Origin: Sphingobacterium gobiense | GTDB taxonomy: Bacteria; Bacteroidota; Bacteroidia; Sphingobacteriales; Sphingobacteriaceae | NCBI RefSeq assembly: GCF_002980575.1 | Contig: NZ_PVBS01000005.1 | Location: 62,001 to 126,000 of the forward strand | Direction of reading: 5' to 3' | Length of the DNA stretch: 64,000 nucleotides | Shown here: positions 54,517-63,417 of the stretch, piece by piece | Position numbering within the stretch: position 1 is the stretch's first letter | Layout of the letters: each line of letters starts with the position of its first letter | Made by a program: the position numbers and the translations under genes | The notes under the pieces: model-generated | Database searches by the model: none | Told to the model about the DNA's origin: nothing | What the model saw: the letters and a program-made list of their open reading frames with translations, nothing else

Positions 54517-54945
54517 CTAACTACTAATATAGCTTTGCAGTTGGTCTATAGTCTGCTTTTGATCTTCAATAATATGTTTCACGATGTCACCGATAGAAAT
54601 TATACCGATTACTTTACCGTTCTCCACAACAGGCAAATGCCTAAATAGATTGTTGGTCATCATTTCCATACAGCTATCAATTTTTTCGTTCGTCGTGATG
54701 GTCCGAGGATTGTGTGTCATGACCTGCTGGATAGGCGTATCTCTGGATGTTTTACCCTGCAAGATAATTTTCCGAGCATAGTCACGCTCTGTAAAGATAC
54801 CCATCAACTTATCATTTTCAATAATTAACAAAGCACTGATGTTCTTCTCCATCATCATTTGTAGCGCATCCAATACGGAGGTGTTTTGGCTTACAGCGTG
54901 GATAATGGATGGTTTTCCCTCGAGGATGTGTTGTACAGTTTTCAT
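54517..54945 (-). CDS. CBS domain pair protein
   Basis: A 142-residue protein made of two CBS domains (about 10-65 and 75-135), with the typical GIFTERDYARKIIL and GIISIGDIVKHII motifs. CBS pairs bind adenine nucleotides such as AMP, ATP or SAM and act as sensors. There is no fused effector domain. The gene stands alone on the minus strand; its partner is unknown. Confidence 0.9.
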   Translation of the reverse strand: MKTVQHILEGKPSIIHAVSQNTSVLDALQMMMEKNISALLIIENDKLMGIFTERDYARKIILQGKTSRDTPIQQVMTHNPRTITTNEKIDSCMEMMTNNLFRHLPVVENGKVIGIISIGDIVKHIIEDQKQTIDQLQSYISS

Positions 54946-55183
54946 CTTATTATCTATTTATAATGGTTGTTTATCGCTAATAAGTTGACTATCAAACGAA
55001 TTAGACAATTAAAGATAAGGTTTTTTAACGAAATAAAAAATAAAACCATTTTTCTTACTTTTGCTGTAGCATTACGATATGAACCTGCGTTCTATCATCT
55101 AGAAAAGATTTTAAAAATTTATGAAACCGATTCCGATTTGTCGGGAGAACACTCATCAACCATTAAAAAAATAAGAAGAAAAG

Positions 55184-55852
55184 ATGAAAACTCTATTTAA
55201 ACCATTAATTGTATTATTATGTGCTGCAGTTGCATTTAGTTCTTGTATGAAGGATGACAGCGCGGAGAGAGAAGCTGAGCAGCGTCGACAACAAGAAGCT
55301 ATAGTTGCTTCATTAGCTGCCGACAAACTTAAAATTGACACTTATCTAGCAGCGAATCCCTCTGAAGCCCCCGGGGGTTGGCAAGCAGATAGTAGAGAAG
55401 AGACATTTTCTCTGTTAGGTAAAACAGTTAAAACAGGCATCCACTTTGAAGTGGTTACAGTACCTTCTGAAGAAGATGATGAAGCTTTTGAGTATGAATT
55501 CTCCAGCTCAACTGGTCCGGTCCCTCCAAAAGTAAGAGTAAACTACACAGCATCATTATTGGACGGCACCGAGGTACAATCTGGAGAAAACGAAAATATT
55601 GATTTCGCTACATTCCAGTCTAGTTCAAATGTTTATAATGGTGTATGGATTATTTCCTTTTTCCCAAAATCGTATAGAGTGAACGGTGAAGACGTACCAT
55701 ACTATGGATTAACAGCAAAAGGCTTAAAAAAAGGCAGCCATATCCGCGTGATCGCCCCTTCTTATTGGGCTTTTTACGATAAAAAAGTAGGCGATATTCC
55801 AGCCAACTCACCATTAGTATACGAGTTTGAAGTACTGAGTATCCAAAAATAA
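55184..55852 (+). CDS. FKBP-type peptidyl-prolyl isomerase lipoprotein 1
   Basis: A 222-residue lipoprotein (lipobox FSSC, C21) with a charged helical N-terminal region and a C-terminal FKBP domain (about 105-220: KVRVNYTASLLDGTEVQSG, GLKKGSHIRVIAPSYWAF, SPLVYEFEVLSI). Such proteins assist folding of envelope proteins. It is similar in layout to the next gene, and a duplication is likely. A -7-like box TACTTTTG (55056-55063) lies 120 bp upstream. A terminator separates it from the second copy. Confidence 0.88.
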   Translation: MKTLFKPLIVLLCAAVAFSSCMKDDSAEREAEQRRQQEAIVASLAADKLKIDTYLAANPSEAPGGWQADSREETFSLLGKTVKTGIHFEVVTVPSEEDDEAFEYEFSSSTGPVPPKVRVNYTASLLDGTEVQSGENENIDFATFQSSSNVYNGVWIISFFPKSYRVNGEDVPYYGLTAKGLKKGSHIRVIAPSYWAFYDKKVGDIPANSPLVYEFEVLSIQK

Positions 55853-55888
55853 AAACAGCAAGAAATCATTTAATAGCACTATTACAAA

Positions 55889-55927
55889 GGGCGTGTCCAA
55901 AAAATCTTTTAGACACGCTCTTTTTTT
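55889..55927 (+). terminator. Terminator between the two FKBP genes
   Basis: GGGCGTGTC (55889-55897) pairs with GACACGCTC (55912-55920; one G-T pair) and is followed by seven T. It separates the two FKBP transcripts, or makes them partly independent. Confidence 0.85.
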
Positions 55928-55937
55928 AATCAAGACA

Positions 55938-56621
55938 ATGAACAACCTATCAAAACTCTTTTTTTTCTTTGTGTTGGCTACAGTCAGCATCACGTCCTGT
56001 AGCAAATCAGACGACAACAATAACGATTTGGCGGATGAACAACGTCGTAGAGATTCTCTTAACCGCGTACGAATCGAAGCCTTATTAGAAGAACAGGCTC
56101 CTATACTAAAAAATTTTGCAGAGGAACATATCCCAGGGGCAGTATTGGATGATTCCACGGGTATTTGGTTCAAAATTCACACTCCGGGAGAAGAAGGATC
56201 CTATACAAGTTGGTTAGTTCCAGGATCCATGGGCGGTTTGGCCCTAGCCAGACCCACTGTAGAAGTAAAATATGCCGGGAAATTACTGAATGGTAATGTG
56301 TTTGATAAAACATCCGAAGACGACCCAAAAGACCAAACCCGCTCTTTCCAAATCGGAAATGATAATATGGGCGGTGGGTTGATTCCAGCCTGGAATCTTG
56401 CATTCTATCCCAAAGAGGTACGATTAAACGGCAGAGACTATAAAGTAGGCGGTCTCACCGAAAATGGCTTGCAGAAAGGCGCCGTCATCGAGCTTGTTGC
56501 TCCATCGCCTTACTGTTATGATAACCGCGAGCAAAAGGATAAAGACGGGAAAGTTACCATCCCCCCGGATTCACCTTTACATTTTTATATCGAGGTGGTG
56601 GATATAAAGGATAAAAAATAA
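55938..56621 (+). CDS. FKBP-type peptidyl-prolyl isomerase lipoprotein 2
   Basis: A 227-residue lipoprotein (lipobox ITSC, C21; starts MNNLSKLFFFFVLATVSI) with an acidic Asn/Asp linker, a helical segment and a C-terminal FKBP domain (VEVKYAGKLLNGNVFDKT, GLQKGAVIELVAPSPYCYD, PPDSPLHFYIEVVDI). It is a paralogue of the preceding gene. The frame is open to 55893 but that part is the upstream terminator; the ATG at 55938 starts the lipoprotein signal. A strong terminator follows. Confidence 0.88.
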   Translation: MNNLSKLFFFFVLATVSITSCSKSDDNNNDLADEQRRRDSLNRVRIEALLEEQAPILKNFAEEHIPGAVLDDSTGIWFKIHTPGEEGSYTSWLVPGSMGGLALARPTVEVKYAGKLLNGNVFDKTSEDDPKDQTRSFQIGNDNMGGGLIPAWNLAFYPKEVRLNGRDYKVGGLTENGLQKGAVIELVAPSPYCYDNREQKDKDGKVTIPPDSPLHFYIEVVDIKDKK

Positions 56622-56633
56622 TTTAATACCGAT

Positions 56634-56682
56634 AAATAAACGAAGCCCGCTGATTCAAACAGCGGGCTTCGTTTATTTTTAT
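56634..56682 (+). terminator. Strong terminator after the FKBP genes
   Basis: AAATAAACGAAGCCCGCTG (56634-56652) pairs perfectly with 56660-56678 over a 7-nt loop: a 19-bp stem, followed by T-rich sequence. Confidence 0.92.
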
Positions 56683-56711
56683 TATTTTTACTCTTAACAA
56701 ATCCATATACA

Positions 56712-58334
56712 ATGAAGATAGCGCTTGCTCAACTGAATTACCATATAGGCAACTTTACCGCCAACGACGAAAAAATTATCAATCATATTGCACGGGCCAA
56801 AGCAGATGGCGCCGATTTAATTGTCTTCGCTGAACTTGCTATAGGCGGATACCCCGCTAAAGATCTCTTACGAAACGCACAATTTATTCAGCAATGCACC
56901 AATAGCCTGCACCAGATTGCACAAGCTTGTCAGGGCATCAGTTGTATTATCGGATCACCGGTGGTAAACACGGATCCTGAAGGCAAACCACTTTACAATG
57001 CAGCCGTCGTATTGGCAAATGGTCAGATCCAACACACGATTAAGAAAAGCTTATTACCGGATTACGACGTCTTTGACGAATACCGATATTTTGAACCTAA
57101 CCGATCGGCTTCCTGTGTTGAAATCAACGGAGAAAAGGTCGCCTTAACGGTATGTGAAGATCTATGGGATGACGAAGTCTCGAATTCGTATGTAGGCGAT
57201 ATAATGGCTGAGCTGCGGAAAGAAAATCCATCGCTCATCATCAATATTGCTGCCTCTCCGTTTTCTTACACGCACTTCGACAACCGACTCAACGTTTTAA
57301 AACGGAATGTTATAAAAGCAGGATGCCCGTTAGTATATGTCAATCAGGTAGGTGCCCATACCGATATTATCTTTGATGGTCGTTCATTAGCGCTGGATCG
57401 AAACGGTAATATATTGTCTGAACTAAAAGATTTTGCAGAAGATTATACGGTGGTGGACATCCATGCGCAAGCACCAATTCTCCCAGAGCAAAAACCTACT
57501 GAGATTGCGTTAATACACCAGGCTCTCCTTTTAGGAATGCGCGATTATTTTCAGAAGTCGGGCTTTAAAAGAGCCGTACTTGGCCTTTCGGGAGGTTTGG
57601 ACTCTGCGATTGTCGCCGCATTAGCATGCGAAGCACTCGGTGCGGAAAATGTCCTTGCTGTCTTGATGCCATCTAAGTACTCGAGTGAACACTCGGTAAA
57701 AGATGCGTTGGATTTAGTGGAAAATACAGGCTGCGCGCACCAAATTATTCCTATCGAAGACATCGCCAAGTCCTTTGATCAGACACTAGCAGCATCGTTT
57801 GCAGGTCGAGCTCCCGATGTTACGGAAGAAAATATACAGGCTCGCGTCCGAGGCACAATCCTCATGGCACTTTCCAATAAGTTCGGTCATATCTTATTAA
57901 ACACTTCCAATAAAAGCGAAGCGGCTGTAGGCTATGGAACATTATATGGGGATATGGCGGGATCCTTGAGCGTGATTGGCGATGTCTACAAAACCCAAGC
58001 TTATACATTAGCACGTTATATCAACCGAGAGCGGGAAGTCATCCCGGTAAATACCATCGTGAAACCACCATCTGCGGAGTTAAGACCAGATCAAAAGGAT
58101 TCCGATTCTTTGCCCCCTTACGATATATTAGATAGTATACTCTATCAACTGATTGAATTGGAAAAATCAACGGCGGAAGTTATTCAATCGGGATTTGAGG
58201 AAACATTGGTAAACCGTATCGCGAGGTTACTGTATAATGCTGAGTTTAAACGCTTCCAAGCTCCACCTATACTACGTGTAAGCCCGAAAGCATTCGGGAG
58301 CGGACGAGTTATGCCGTTAGTAACGGGGTTTTAA
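56712..58334 (+). CDS. nadE: Glutamine-dependent NAD(+) synthetase
   Basis: Last step of NAD synthesis: amidates nicotinate adenine dinucleotide. The N-terminal nitrilase-type glutaminase domain (about 1-255) has Glu41 (FAELAIGGYPAKDL), the Lys region KKSLLPDYDVFDEYRYF and Cys in ALTVCEDLWDD; the C-terminal synthetase domain has the PP-loop LGLSGGLDSAIVAAL and NKSEAAVGYGTLYGDMAG. Length 540 aa, as usual for this class. It is followed by a hairpin-rich non-coding region. Confidence 0.97.
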   Translation: MKIALAQLNYHIGNFTANDEKIINHIARAKADGADLIVFAELAIGGYPAKDLLRNAQFIQQCTNSLHQIAQACQGISCIIGSPVVNTDPEGKPLYNAAVVLANGQIQHTIKKSLLPDYDVFDEYRYFEPNRSASCVEINGEKVALTVCEDLWDDEVSNSYVGDIMAELRKENPSLIINIAASPFSYTHFDNRLNVLKRNVIKAGCPLVYVNQVGAHTDIIFDGRSLALDRNGNILSELKDFAEDYTVVDIHAQAPILPEQKPTEIALIHQALLLGMRDYFQKSGFKRAVLGLSGGLDSAIVAALACEALGAENVLAVLMPSKYSSEHSVKDALDLVENTGCAHQIIPIEDIAKSFDQTLAASFAGRAPDVTEENIQARVRGTILMALSNKFGHILLNTSNKSEAAVGYGTLYGDMAGSLSVIGDVYKTQAYTLARYINREREVIPVNTIVKPPSAELRPDQKDSDSLPPYDILDSILYQLIELEKSTAEVIQSGFEETLVNRIARLLYNAEFKRFQAPPILRVSPKAFGSGRVMPLVTGF

Positions 58335-58337
58335 TCT

Positions 58338-58682
58338 TTTTTTCTTGACAAAAAAAGAAACAAAAAAGTCAAGGCTGAGTATGTTTTCGCTATCTTTCTT
58401 TGTCTATTCCTAAACAGAATGAAACTCGCTACGCTTAAAACAACATTCTGTTTTATACGGAATAGCCTGCATCAAGATGTACGCGAAAAAATACAAGGCC
58501 GTTTTCCTCCACGTAACCGCTGTTTATTATTGAACGCTTTCATTATGCATTGCATTCCCCCCCTTAACCTCAAATGTCGCCTTGGAAACGTTGCATCTAT
58601 ACAAGTTTGCCTTTGCACGCACCACTCTATGCAAGGATTTCCCAGCGACGAGCTTTTGGTTCTTTTCACGGGGAAAAGAACA
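58338..58682 (+). repeat. Hairpin-rich non-coding element
   Basis: About 350 bp without a credible gene. It starts with CTTGAC (58344-58349) and GTCAAG (58368-58373) around an A-rich loop, then AAACAGAATG (58412-58421) and CATTCTGTTT (58444-58453) around a 22-nt loop, and ends with GTTCTTTTC (58659-58667) and GAAAAGAAC (58673-58681). Its structure resembles dispersed intergenic elements of Bacteroidota, but the copy number in this genome cannot be seen from one window. Confidence 0.5.
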
Positions 58683-58748
58683 TAAAAATTACTTTAAACC
58701 TTTCATCAATTCACTTGTCTAATACAATACTAAAACAAGCGGTTTATT

Positions 58749-59312
58749 ATGAACAAGATAAAATATATTTTGATATTGGGTATTATTGCGGTCCTTGCAT
58801 CTTGTGCTTCCGTGAAGTATAACACTACCCAGGTGCAGAACCAGGATTTTCGGCAATATAAGACCTATAGCTGGCTTCCTCCCGTGGATTCGCTGTCTAA
58901 AAATTATTTTAATAATGATATTGCAAAAACGAATATCCTGAATGCTGCGAATAAGGAATTAGAGGCATTAGGGCTGCAGTATTCCAAAGACAACCCAGAT
59001 ATTCTTTTTCGCTATATTACCATCGTAAACAATAAAAGCCGTATGGTCTATAGTCCCGGTTGGGGCCCATGGGGCATGGGTTGGGGTATGATGGGCTGGG
59101 GCTGGGGAATGGGCTGGGGAGGCCATAGCTATCCTGTAGGCCACGAGAAATATCGCTATGCCCACCTGATTATCGAGGCCGTTGATCGACGCACAAACAG
59201 TGTTGTATGGCAAGCACGCGGTTCATCAGAAGTTAAAGCACCTGAAAGGACCATCAATAAATTGCCACAAATTGTCAACGGAATATTCAAACAGTATCCG
59301 GTAAAAAAATAA
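58749..59312 (+). CDS. DUF4136 domain lipoprotein
   Basis: A 187-residue lipoprotein (LASC, C19) of the DUF4136 family: QDFRQYKTYSWLPP, KELEALGLQYSKDNPDILF and VDRRTNSVVWQARG are typical. A central tract (about 101-120) consists almost only of Gly, Trp, Met and Pro (repeated GWG/MGWG units), common in this family but of unknown purpose. The function of the family is unknown; it is outer-membrane or periplasmic. A bidirectional terminator follows. Confidence 0.9.
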   Translation: MNKIKYILILGIIAVLASCASVKYNTTQVQNQDFRQYKTYSWLPPVDSLSKNYFNNDIAKTNILNAANKELEALGLQYSKDNPDILFRYITIVNNKSRMVYSPGWGPWGMGWGMMGWGWGMGWGGHSYPVGHEKYRYAHLIIEAVDRRTNSVVWQARGSSEVKAPERTINKLPQIVNGIFKQYPVKK

Positions 59313-59345
59313 AAAAGTGGCGATGCACTACGCATCGCCACTTTT
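59313..59345. terminator. Bidirectional terminator between DUF4136 and GH115 genes
   Basis: AAAAGTGGCGATGC (59313-59326) pairs perfectly with GCATCGCCACTTTT (59332-59345) over a 5-nt loop. It serves the convergent genes on both sides. Confidence 0.9.
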
Positions 59346-59346
59346 G

Positions 59347-61749
59347 TTATCGTGTAAATACAAGTACTTGGTCTAACACCACACCTTCGTCTAGTGCAGA
59401 GATTTTGATTCTTGCTTTATCCTTTCCTTTTATAGGGAAGCTTATCTTTCGAATAGCTTGATTCCGAAGCACATTCATTTTCCATTCCTCACTACGTCCT
59501 ACTGTTTTATAAGAAATTTCTTGAAGAGGTGTGTCATCCAGCGCGACGCCGAAGCGCAGCTCACTACCTACGACCGGATGCCCGGGCAATAAGCGTACTT
59601 CCACAAAAACAGAATCACTTTGTATTTTCTCTAAGTCATAATACAGTTCTTCGCCTTTGTGCACAATCACTGCCTTACCTTCATAACCTAAACCCTCCAC
59701 AGGATGAGACGGCCCCTGTAGATCGGTCCCATTCAACGTTAAGTGTGGTTTAACATCGCTGACCATAGGTACAGTTGCCTGCTCTTCCTTCACGCGTTGA
59801 AACACCGGTAAATTTCGAGGTTTATAATCCATCATACGGTTCCATTTTCCACCATTCAGCGCATTATATTGATCCGTCAACCTCACGATTCGATCAAAGG
59901 CATCATGGCTTTCTTTCCAGTCTACTTTCCCATGACGCGCTAATTGTGCATATAGCATCTTTTGGTTCATCTCTGCCGCGCCTTGAATTGGATACGTTAT
60001 TAATTGAAAAAAAGCTTCTCTCTTATTTTCCGGAATAACGCTTTCTATCACCGATACCGCTGTCGAAAGTTCACGATAGGACTGTAATCGATGGCGCACT
60101 TCTTCTTCACTCCATGGCAAGTCGCGTACCGTTCGATAATATGTCCGATCGGCTTCCTCTTCACGCGTATTACCCATAAATTCCGGTTTACGGATATGTG
60201 CCAATCGGTAATGTTCTTGCATAATAGGCAGTAATTTTTCTCCTGCCTCATCGCCAAATTCACGCGCTAGCCAACGATGAAGATGCTGTTTAACACCCTT
60301 TTCGTTGATTTCTGCCATATCCCAAGCCATATCCAAAAACAATTCTGTTTGATACTCCCCAGGCTTGATATCCCCTACATTTACGATCCAAATCTTGCGC
60401 ACTTCATATTCGTAAGCTGTTTTCAGCTGTTGATGAATCAGTGCGGGACTCGCTGTAGATAGCCATAAATAGTCGTGGGGACGACCCCAATACGAAATAT
60501 GGTAATATACGCCGTTTCCACCGCTTCGTTGCTTTTCTTTTGCATCGGGGAAGTGCGTTATGTAACCGTAATTGTCATCACACCACATTAACGTTACATA
60601 ATCGGGGACTTTCATCCCAGCTCGATACACATCAAGTACCTCTTTATAGGGTATAACCACCTGTGGGATTTTTGACGGATCGGAGTTGATGTACGTTTTC
60701 AATAGCTCCGTTTGGTCAACTATAACCTTATCAATAGCATCCTTATATGCAGCTATACCCTTCACACCTTCCATAGCACCGTCATGTTTACCGCGCATTC
60801 CCATGGTAAAAATATTATTGGAATTGCGCAGTTTTTTCAAGCGATCGGACCAATAAGACAGTACGTTGTCCTTGTTCGTAATATAGTTGTATCGCCCCTC
60901 GCCTACGATATCCCATTCTGTCGCACTATTTCTCGCGAGGGGTTCACAGTGTGAAGATCCTATATAGATACCATATTTTTCGGAGGCTTCACGGTTACCT
61001 TGTACGAAATAAAACGGAACCGTCACTTCGTGCATAGCCGGCCAGATGGTATTGGCCCGCAGTCGCAATAACAGTTCAAAAATTTTGCTATAGGTTTTCG
61101 GACCTATCGTCTGCATTTTTTTTGTTTTATCGGGATCGATACCTTCCTTTATTTTCGCTTCGGGTTCAAATGTATGGGCGCTCCAAGGTGTTAGCCCCCA
61201 ATCTTCATCGTTCAGGAAAATCCCCCTATACTGTACATTTGGACGCTGACTATCTTGAAAACCAACAGGTAATATGACTTCTGACTTTCGTTCGGGAGTC
61301 ACATCGGCCCACCATACCCAAGGTGAAACACCAATCAATCGAGACAACTCCAACACACCATACGCCGCCCCATGTGGATCACTTCCAATCACAAAAAGGT
61401 ATTGTGTGTTTCCAACTGTTATCGTTTGTATATGGAAAGCTTCCCATTGTCCTTTAATATCTGAGATATCAATCTGATGTTTGGCCAGAAGCTGATCAAA
61501 TGTCTGGCTTTCGCCGGGGATACCAATGATTACTGATCCATCCTTTGGTTCATCGGTCAACCGAAACGGCCGCTCCGCCACACTTTTCGAATCTTCCACA
61601 ACGAGGCCGATTGCCGTTCTTACCAAAGACATTGTACCACTATAGTGCAGCGAAGCCCCCTGTCCGTTGGCTACTAGTTTAAATCCTTCCTGTCCATAAT
61701 TGCTAAAAGCAATAAACAAAAGGAAGAACGTTCCTATTACTCTTTTCAT
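59347..61749 (-). CDS. Glycoside hydrolase family 115 (alpha-glucuronidase)
   Basis: An 800-residue secreted enzyme (signal peptide KRVIGTFFLLFIAFSNYGQ). GH115 enzymes remove (4-O-methyl)-glucuronic acid from xylan. Recognisable segments are YGVLELSRLIGVSPWVWW, YRGIFLNDEDWGLTPWS, LLRLRANTIWPAMHEV, LMWCDDNYGYITHFP and YYHISYWGRPHDYLWL. The C-terminal part ends in a beta-sandwich-like domain. It is the last of three minus-strand glycosidase genes, with a 52-bp gap after the GH43 gene that holds a 7-bp hairpin (ATAACGG/CCGTTAT). Confidence 0.92.
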   Translation of the reverse strand: MKRVIGTFFLLFIAFSNYGQEGFKLVANGQGASLHYSGTMSLVRTAIGLVVEDSKSVAERPFRLTDEPKDGSVIIGIPGESQTFDQLLAKHQIDISDIKGQWEAFHIQTITVGNTQYLFVIGSDPHGAAYGVLELSRLIGVSPWVWWADVTPERKSEVILPVGFQDSQRPNVQYRGIFLNDEDWGLTPWSAHTFEPEAKIKEGIDPDKTKKMQTIGPKTYSKIFELLLRLRANTIWPAMHEVTVPFYFVQGNREASEKYGIYIGSSHCEPLARNSATEWDIVGEGRYNYITNKDNVLSYWSDRLKKLRNSNNIFTMGMRGKHDGAMEGVKGIAAYKDAIDKVIVDQTELLKTYINSDPSKIPQVVIPYKEVLDVYRAGMKVPDYVTLMWCDDNYGYITHFPDAKEKQRSGGNGVYYHISYWGRPHDYLWLSTASPALIHQQLKTAYEYEVRKIWIVNVGDIKPGEYQTELFLDMAWDMAEINEKGVKQHLHRWLAREFGDEAGEKLLPIMQEHYRLAHIRKPEFMGNTREEEADRTYYRTVRDLPWSEEEVRHRLQSYRELSTAVSVIESVIPENKREAFFQLITYPIQGAAEMNQKMLYAQLARHGKVDWKESHDAFDRIVRLTDQYNALNGGKWNRMMDYKPRNLPVFQRVKEEQATVPMVSDVKPHLTLNGTDLQGPSHPVEGLGYEGKAVIVHKGEELYYDLEKIQSDSVFVEVRLLPGHPVVGSELRFGVALDDTPLQEISYKTVGRSEEWKMNVLRNQAIRKISFPIKGKDKARIKISALDEGVVLDQVLVFTR

Positions 61750-61801
61750 CGTAATTAAAATTGTGTTTTATAACGGCGGAATGCAACCTCTACCGTTATG
61801 A

Positions 61802-63400
61802 CTATTTTTTCAATTCATTTTTTAACTTCCCGTATACAAACTCTTTATATACCACTTTCTTTTTAGACAACTGATTATTGCTGCTGGCGTATAGCCCCAC
61901 TCCTAAGCCATTGAATCGATTAATGGGGCTGTCTGCCAATGCCGTCAAATCCTGTATTTTTCCGATAGGTTCCATCTGTGTTTCGGACGCTCCAAAATAG
62001 AACCTTATATCCAAGCCTGTTACCCTCAACTGAAAATATACATCGGCTTTATCGTACGGAACCTGTTCAACCAACTGTTTCTCCCCTTCAATTTTTCTAT
62101 AGAGCGCTATCGTTGATTTTTCCTTAGCTAAGAAATAATAATTGTCAGTCGTCCGATATAGTATAAGTCCAGCATGTTCATTAGCTAATGTTGTTTCCAT
62201 ATACAATTTAGTCATTGCCTGAAAATAATGATCCGTCACCCGTTGAAGCAATATCGGAACAGCAGATAAGCTGTCTACAGATTCCTTCATCAATTGCATC
62301 TCTAACTTATTGCCAACAACGTTATAAAACGGATATTGAGGAGCACGAACAGAATACCAGCTTTTATCCCAATGATGCAGTACTTTTTTTTCATTACAAG
62401 GCGTCCAAGGTAAATTCGGACGTTGTTGTTCTAAAAGAACTTTACCATACCCGGCATTAAATATTGGCGTTTCCCCTTCAAAATCTACTTTACATAGAAA
62501 CGTTTCTCTCCCTAAAGGCACTTTATTATTAACAGTACGCTTTCCAAGCACGACCGACCACCATTCTCCGTGCTGCGTTTGTACCAGATCCGCATGACCG
62601 ATAGCTTGCAGCGGATAATCTTTACCTAAATGTCGATGGGTCAATACAGGATTAATTTGATCCGCGACATAAGGTCCAAAAATAGAATTGCTATGATGTA
62701 CCGTAACAGAATGGCTCTCGTCGGTACCACCTTCGCCAATCATCAATAAGTAGCGACCTTTCACCTTATAGAGATGTGGTGCCTCCGCATATCGGGCATT
62801 ATTGGCATGGCCGTGGATCAACATTTTCGGTTCGCCCACCAACTTTTGTTTTTCTAAGTTTATCTCTTGTATCCATATGGTGCATTTACCTGGCCAACTA
62901 TCGTCACCCTTAATATCCCATCTATTCCCTGTATAGTAGCATTTACCGTCATCATCCCAGAATAAACTAGGATCAATCCCGGGGGCATTCTCTAACCAAA
63001 CTGGATCAGACCATGGACCAGCTGGATTTCTTGCTGTAATATAGAAATTTCCGCCACACGTATTACAAGTTGTAATAATATAGAATACTCCCTCATGATA
63101 ACGAATAGTCGGCGCCCATATTCCATTTTTCTCTACAACAGAACTCATATCCAGCTGATCCGATCGCTTAATACCATGCCCTATCAACTTCCAATTCGTC
63201 AGATCTTTACTATGATAAATCGGTAACCCCGGATACCACGCAAACGAAGAAGTGACTAAATAGTAATCATCTTCTACTCTACAAATAGAGGGATCTGGAT
63301 TAAAACCAGGCAATATCGGATTACGGAATGTTTCCGGTATATCCTGGGCATTCGCCCAGGTCAGGCAACAAAATAAAATAACTGTAAAAACTTTTTTCAT
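61802..63400 (-). CDS. Glycoside hydrolase family 43 (beta-xylosidase/arabinofuranosidase-like)
   Basis: A 532-residue secreted enzyme (signal peptide to about A18) with a five-blade GH43 domain (about 25-320) and a C-terminal beta-sandwich (about 345-530), like many beta-xylosidases. The catalytic residues are visible: Asp36 (GFNPDPSIC), Asp143 (GIDPSLFWDD) and Glu206 (AEAPHLY). The substrate could be xylo-oligosaccharides or arabinosides. It starts 17 bp after the upstream GH28 gene and is followed by GH115. Confidence 0.93.
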   Translation of the reverse strand: MKKVFTVILFCCLTWANAQDIPETFRNPILPGFNPDPSICRVEDDYYLVTSSFAWYPGLPIYHSKDLTNWKLIGHGIKRSDQLDMSSVVEKNGIWAPTIRYHEGVFYIITTCNTCGGNFYITARNPAGPWSDPVWLENAPGIDPSLFWDDDGKCYYTGNRWDIKGDDSWPGKCTIWIQEINLEKQKLVGEPKMLIHGHANNARYAEAPHLYKVKGRYLLMIGEGGTDESHSVTVHHSNSIFGPYVADQINPVLTHRHLGKDYPLQAIGHADLVQTQHGEWWSVVLGKRTVNNKVPLGRETFLCKVDFEGETPIFNAGYGKVLLEQQRPNLPWTPCNEKKVLHHWDKSWYSVRAPQYPFYNVVGNKLEMQLMKESVDSLSAVPILLQRVTDHYFQAMTKLYMETTLANEHAGLILYRTTDNYYFLAKEKSTIALYRKIEGEKQLVEQVPYDKADVYFQLRVTGLDIRFYFGASETQMEPIGKIQDLTALADSPINRFNGLGVGLYASSNNQLSKKKVVYKEFVYGKLKNELKK

Positions 63401-63417
63401 CGTATTCCCAAAACCTG

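Noticed and set aside
54967-55200. 77-codon plus-strand frame before the first FKBP gene
   Set aside because: It overlaps the FKBP start and a -7-like box, and has no family features; it is more likely leader or promoter DNA.
58419-58685. 88-codon plus-strand frame after nadE
   Set aside because: It runs through two of the hairpins of the non-coding element and has no protein-like features.
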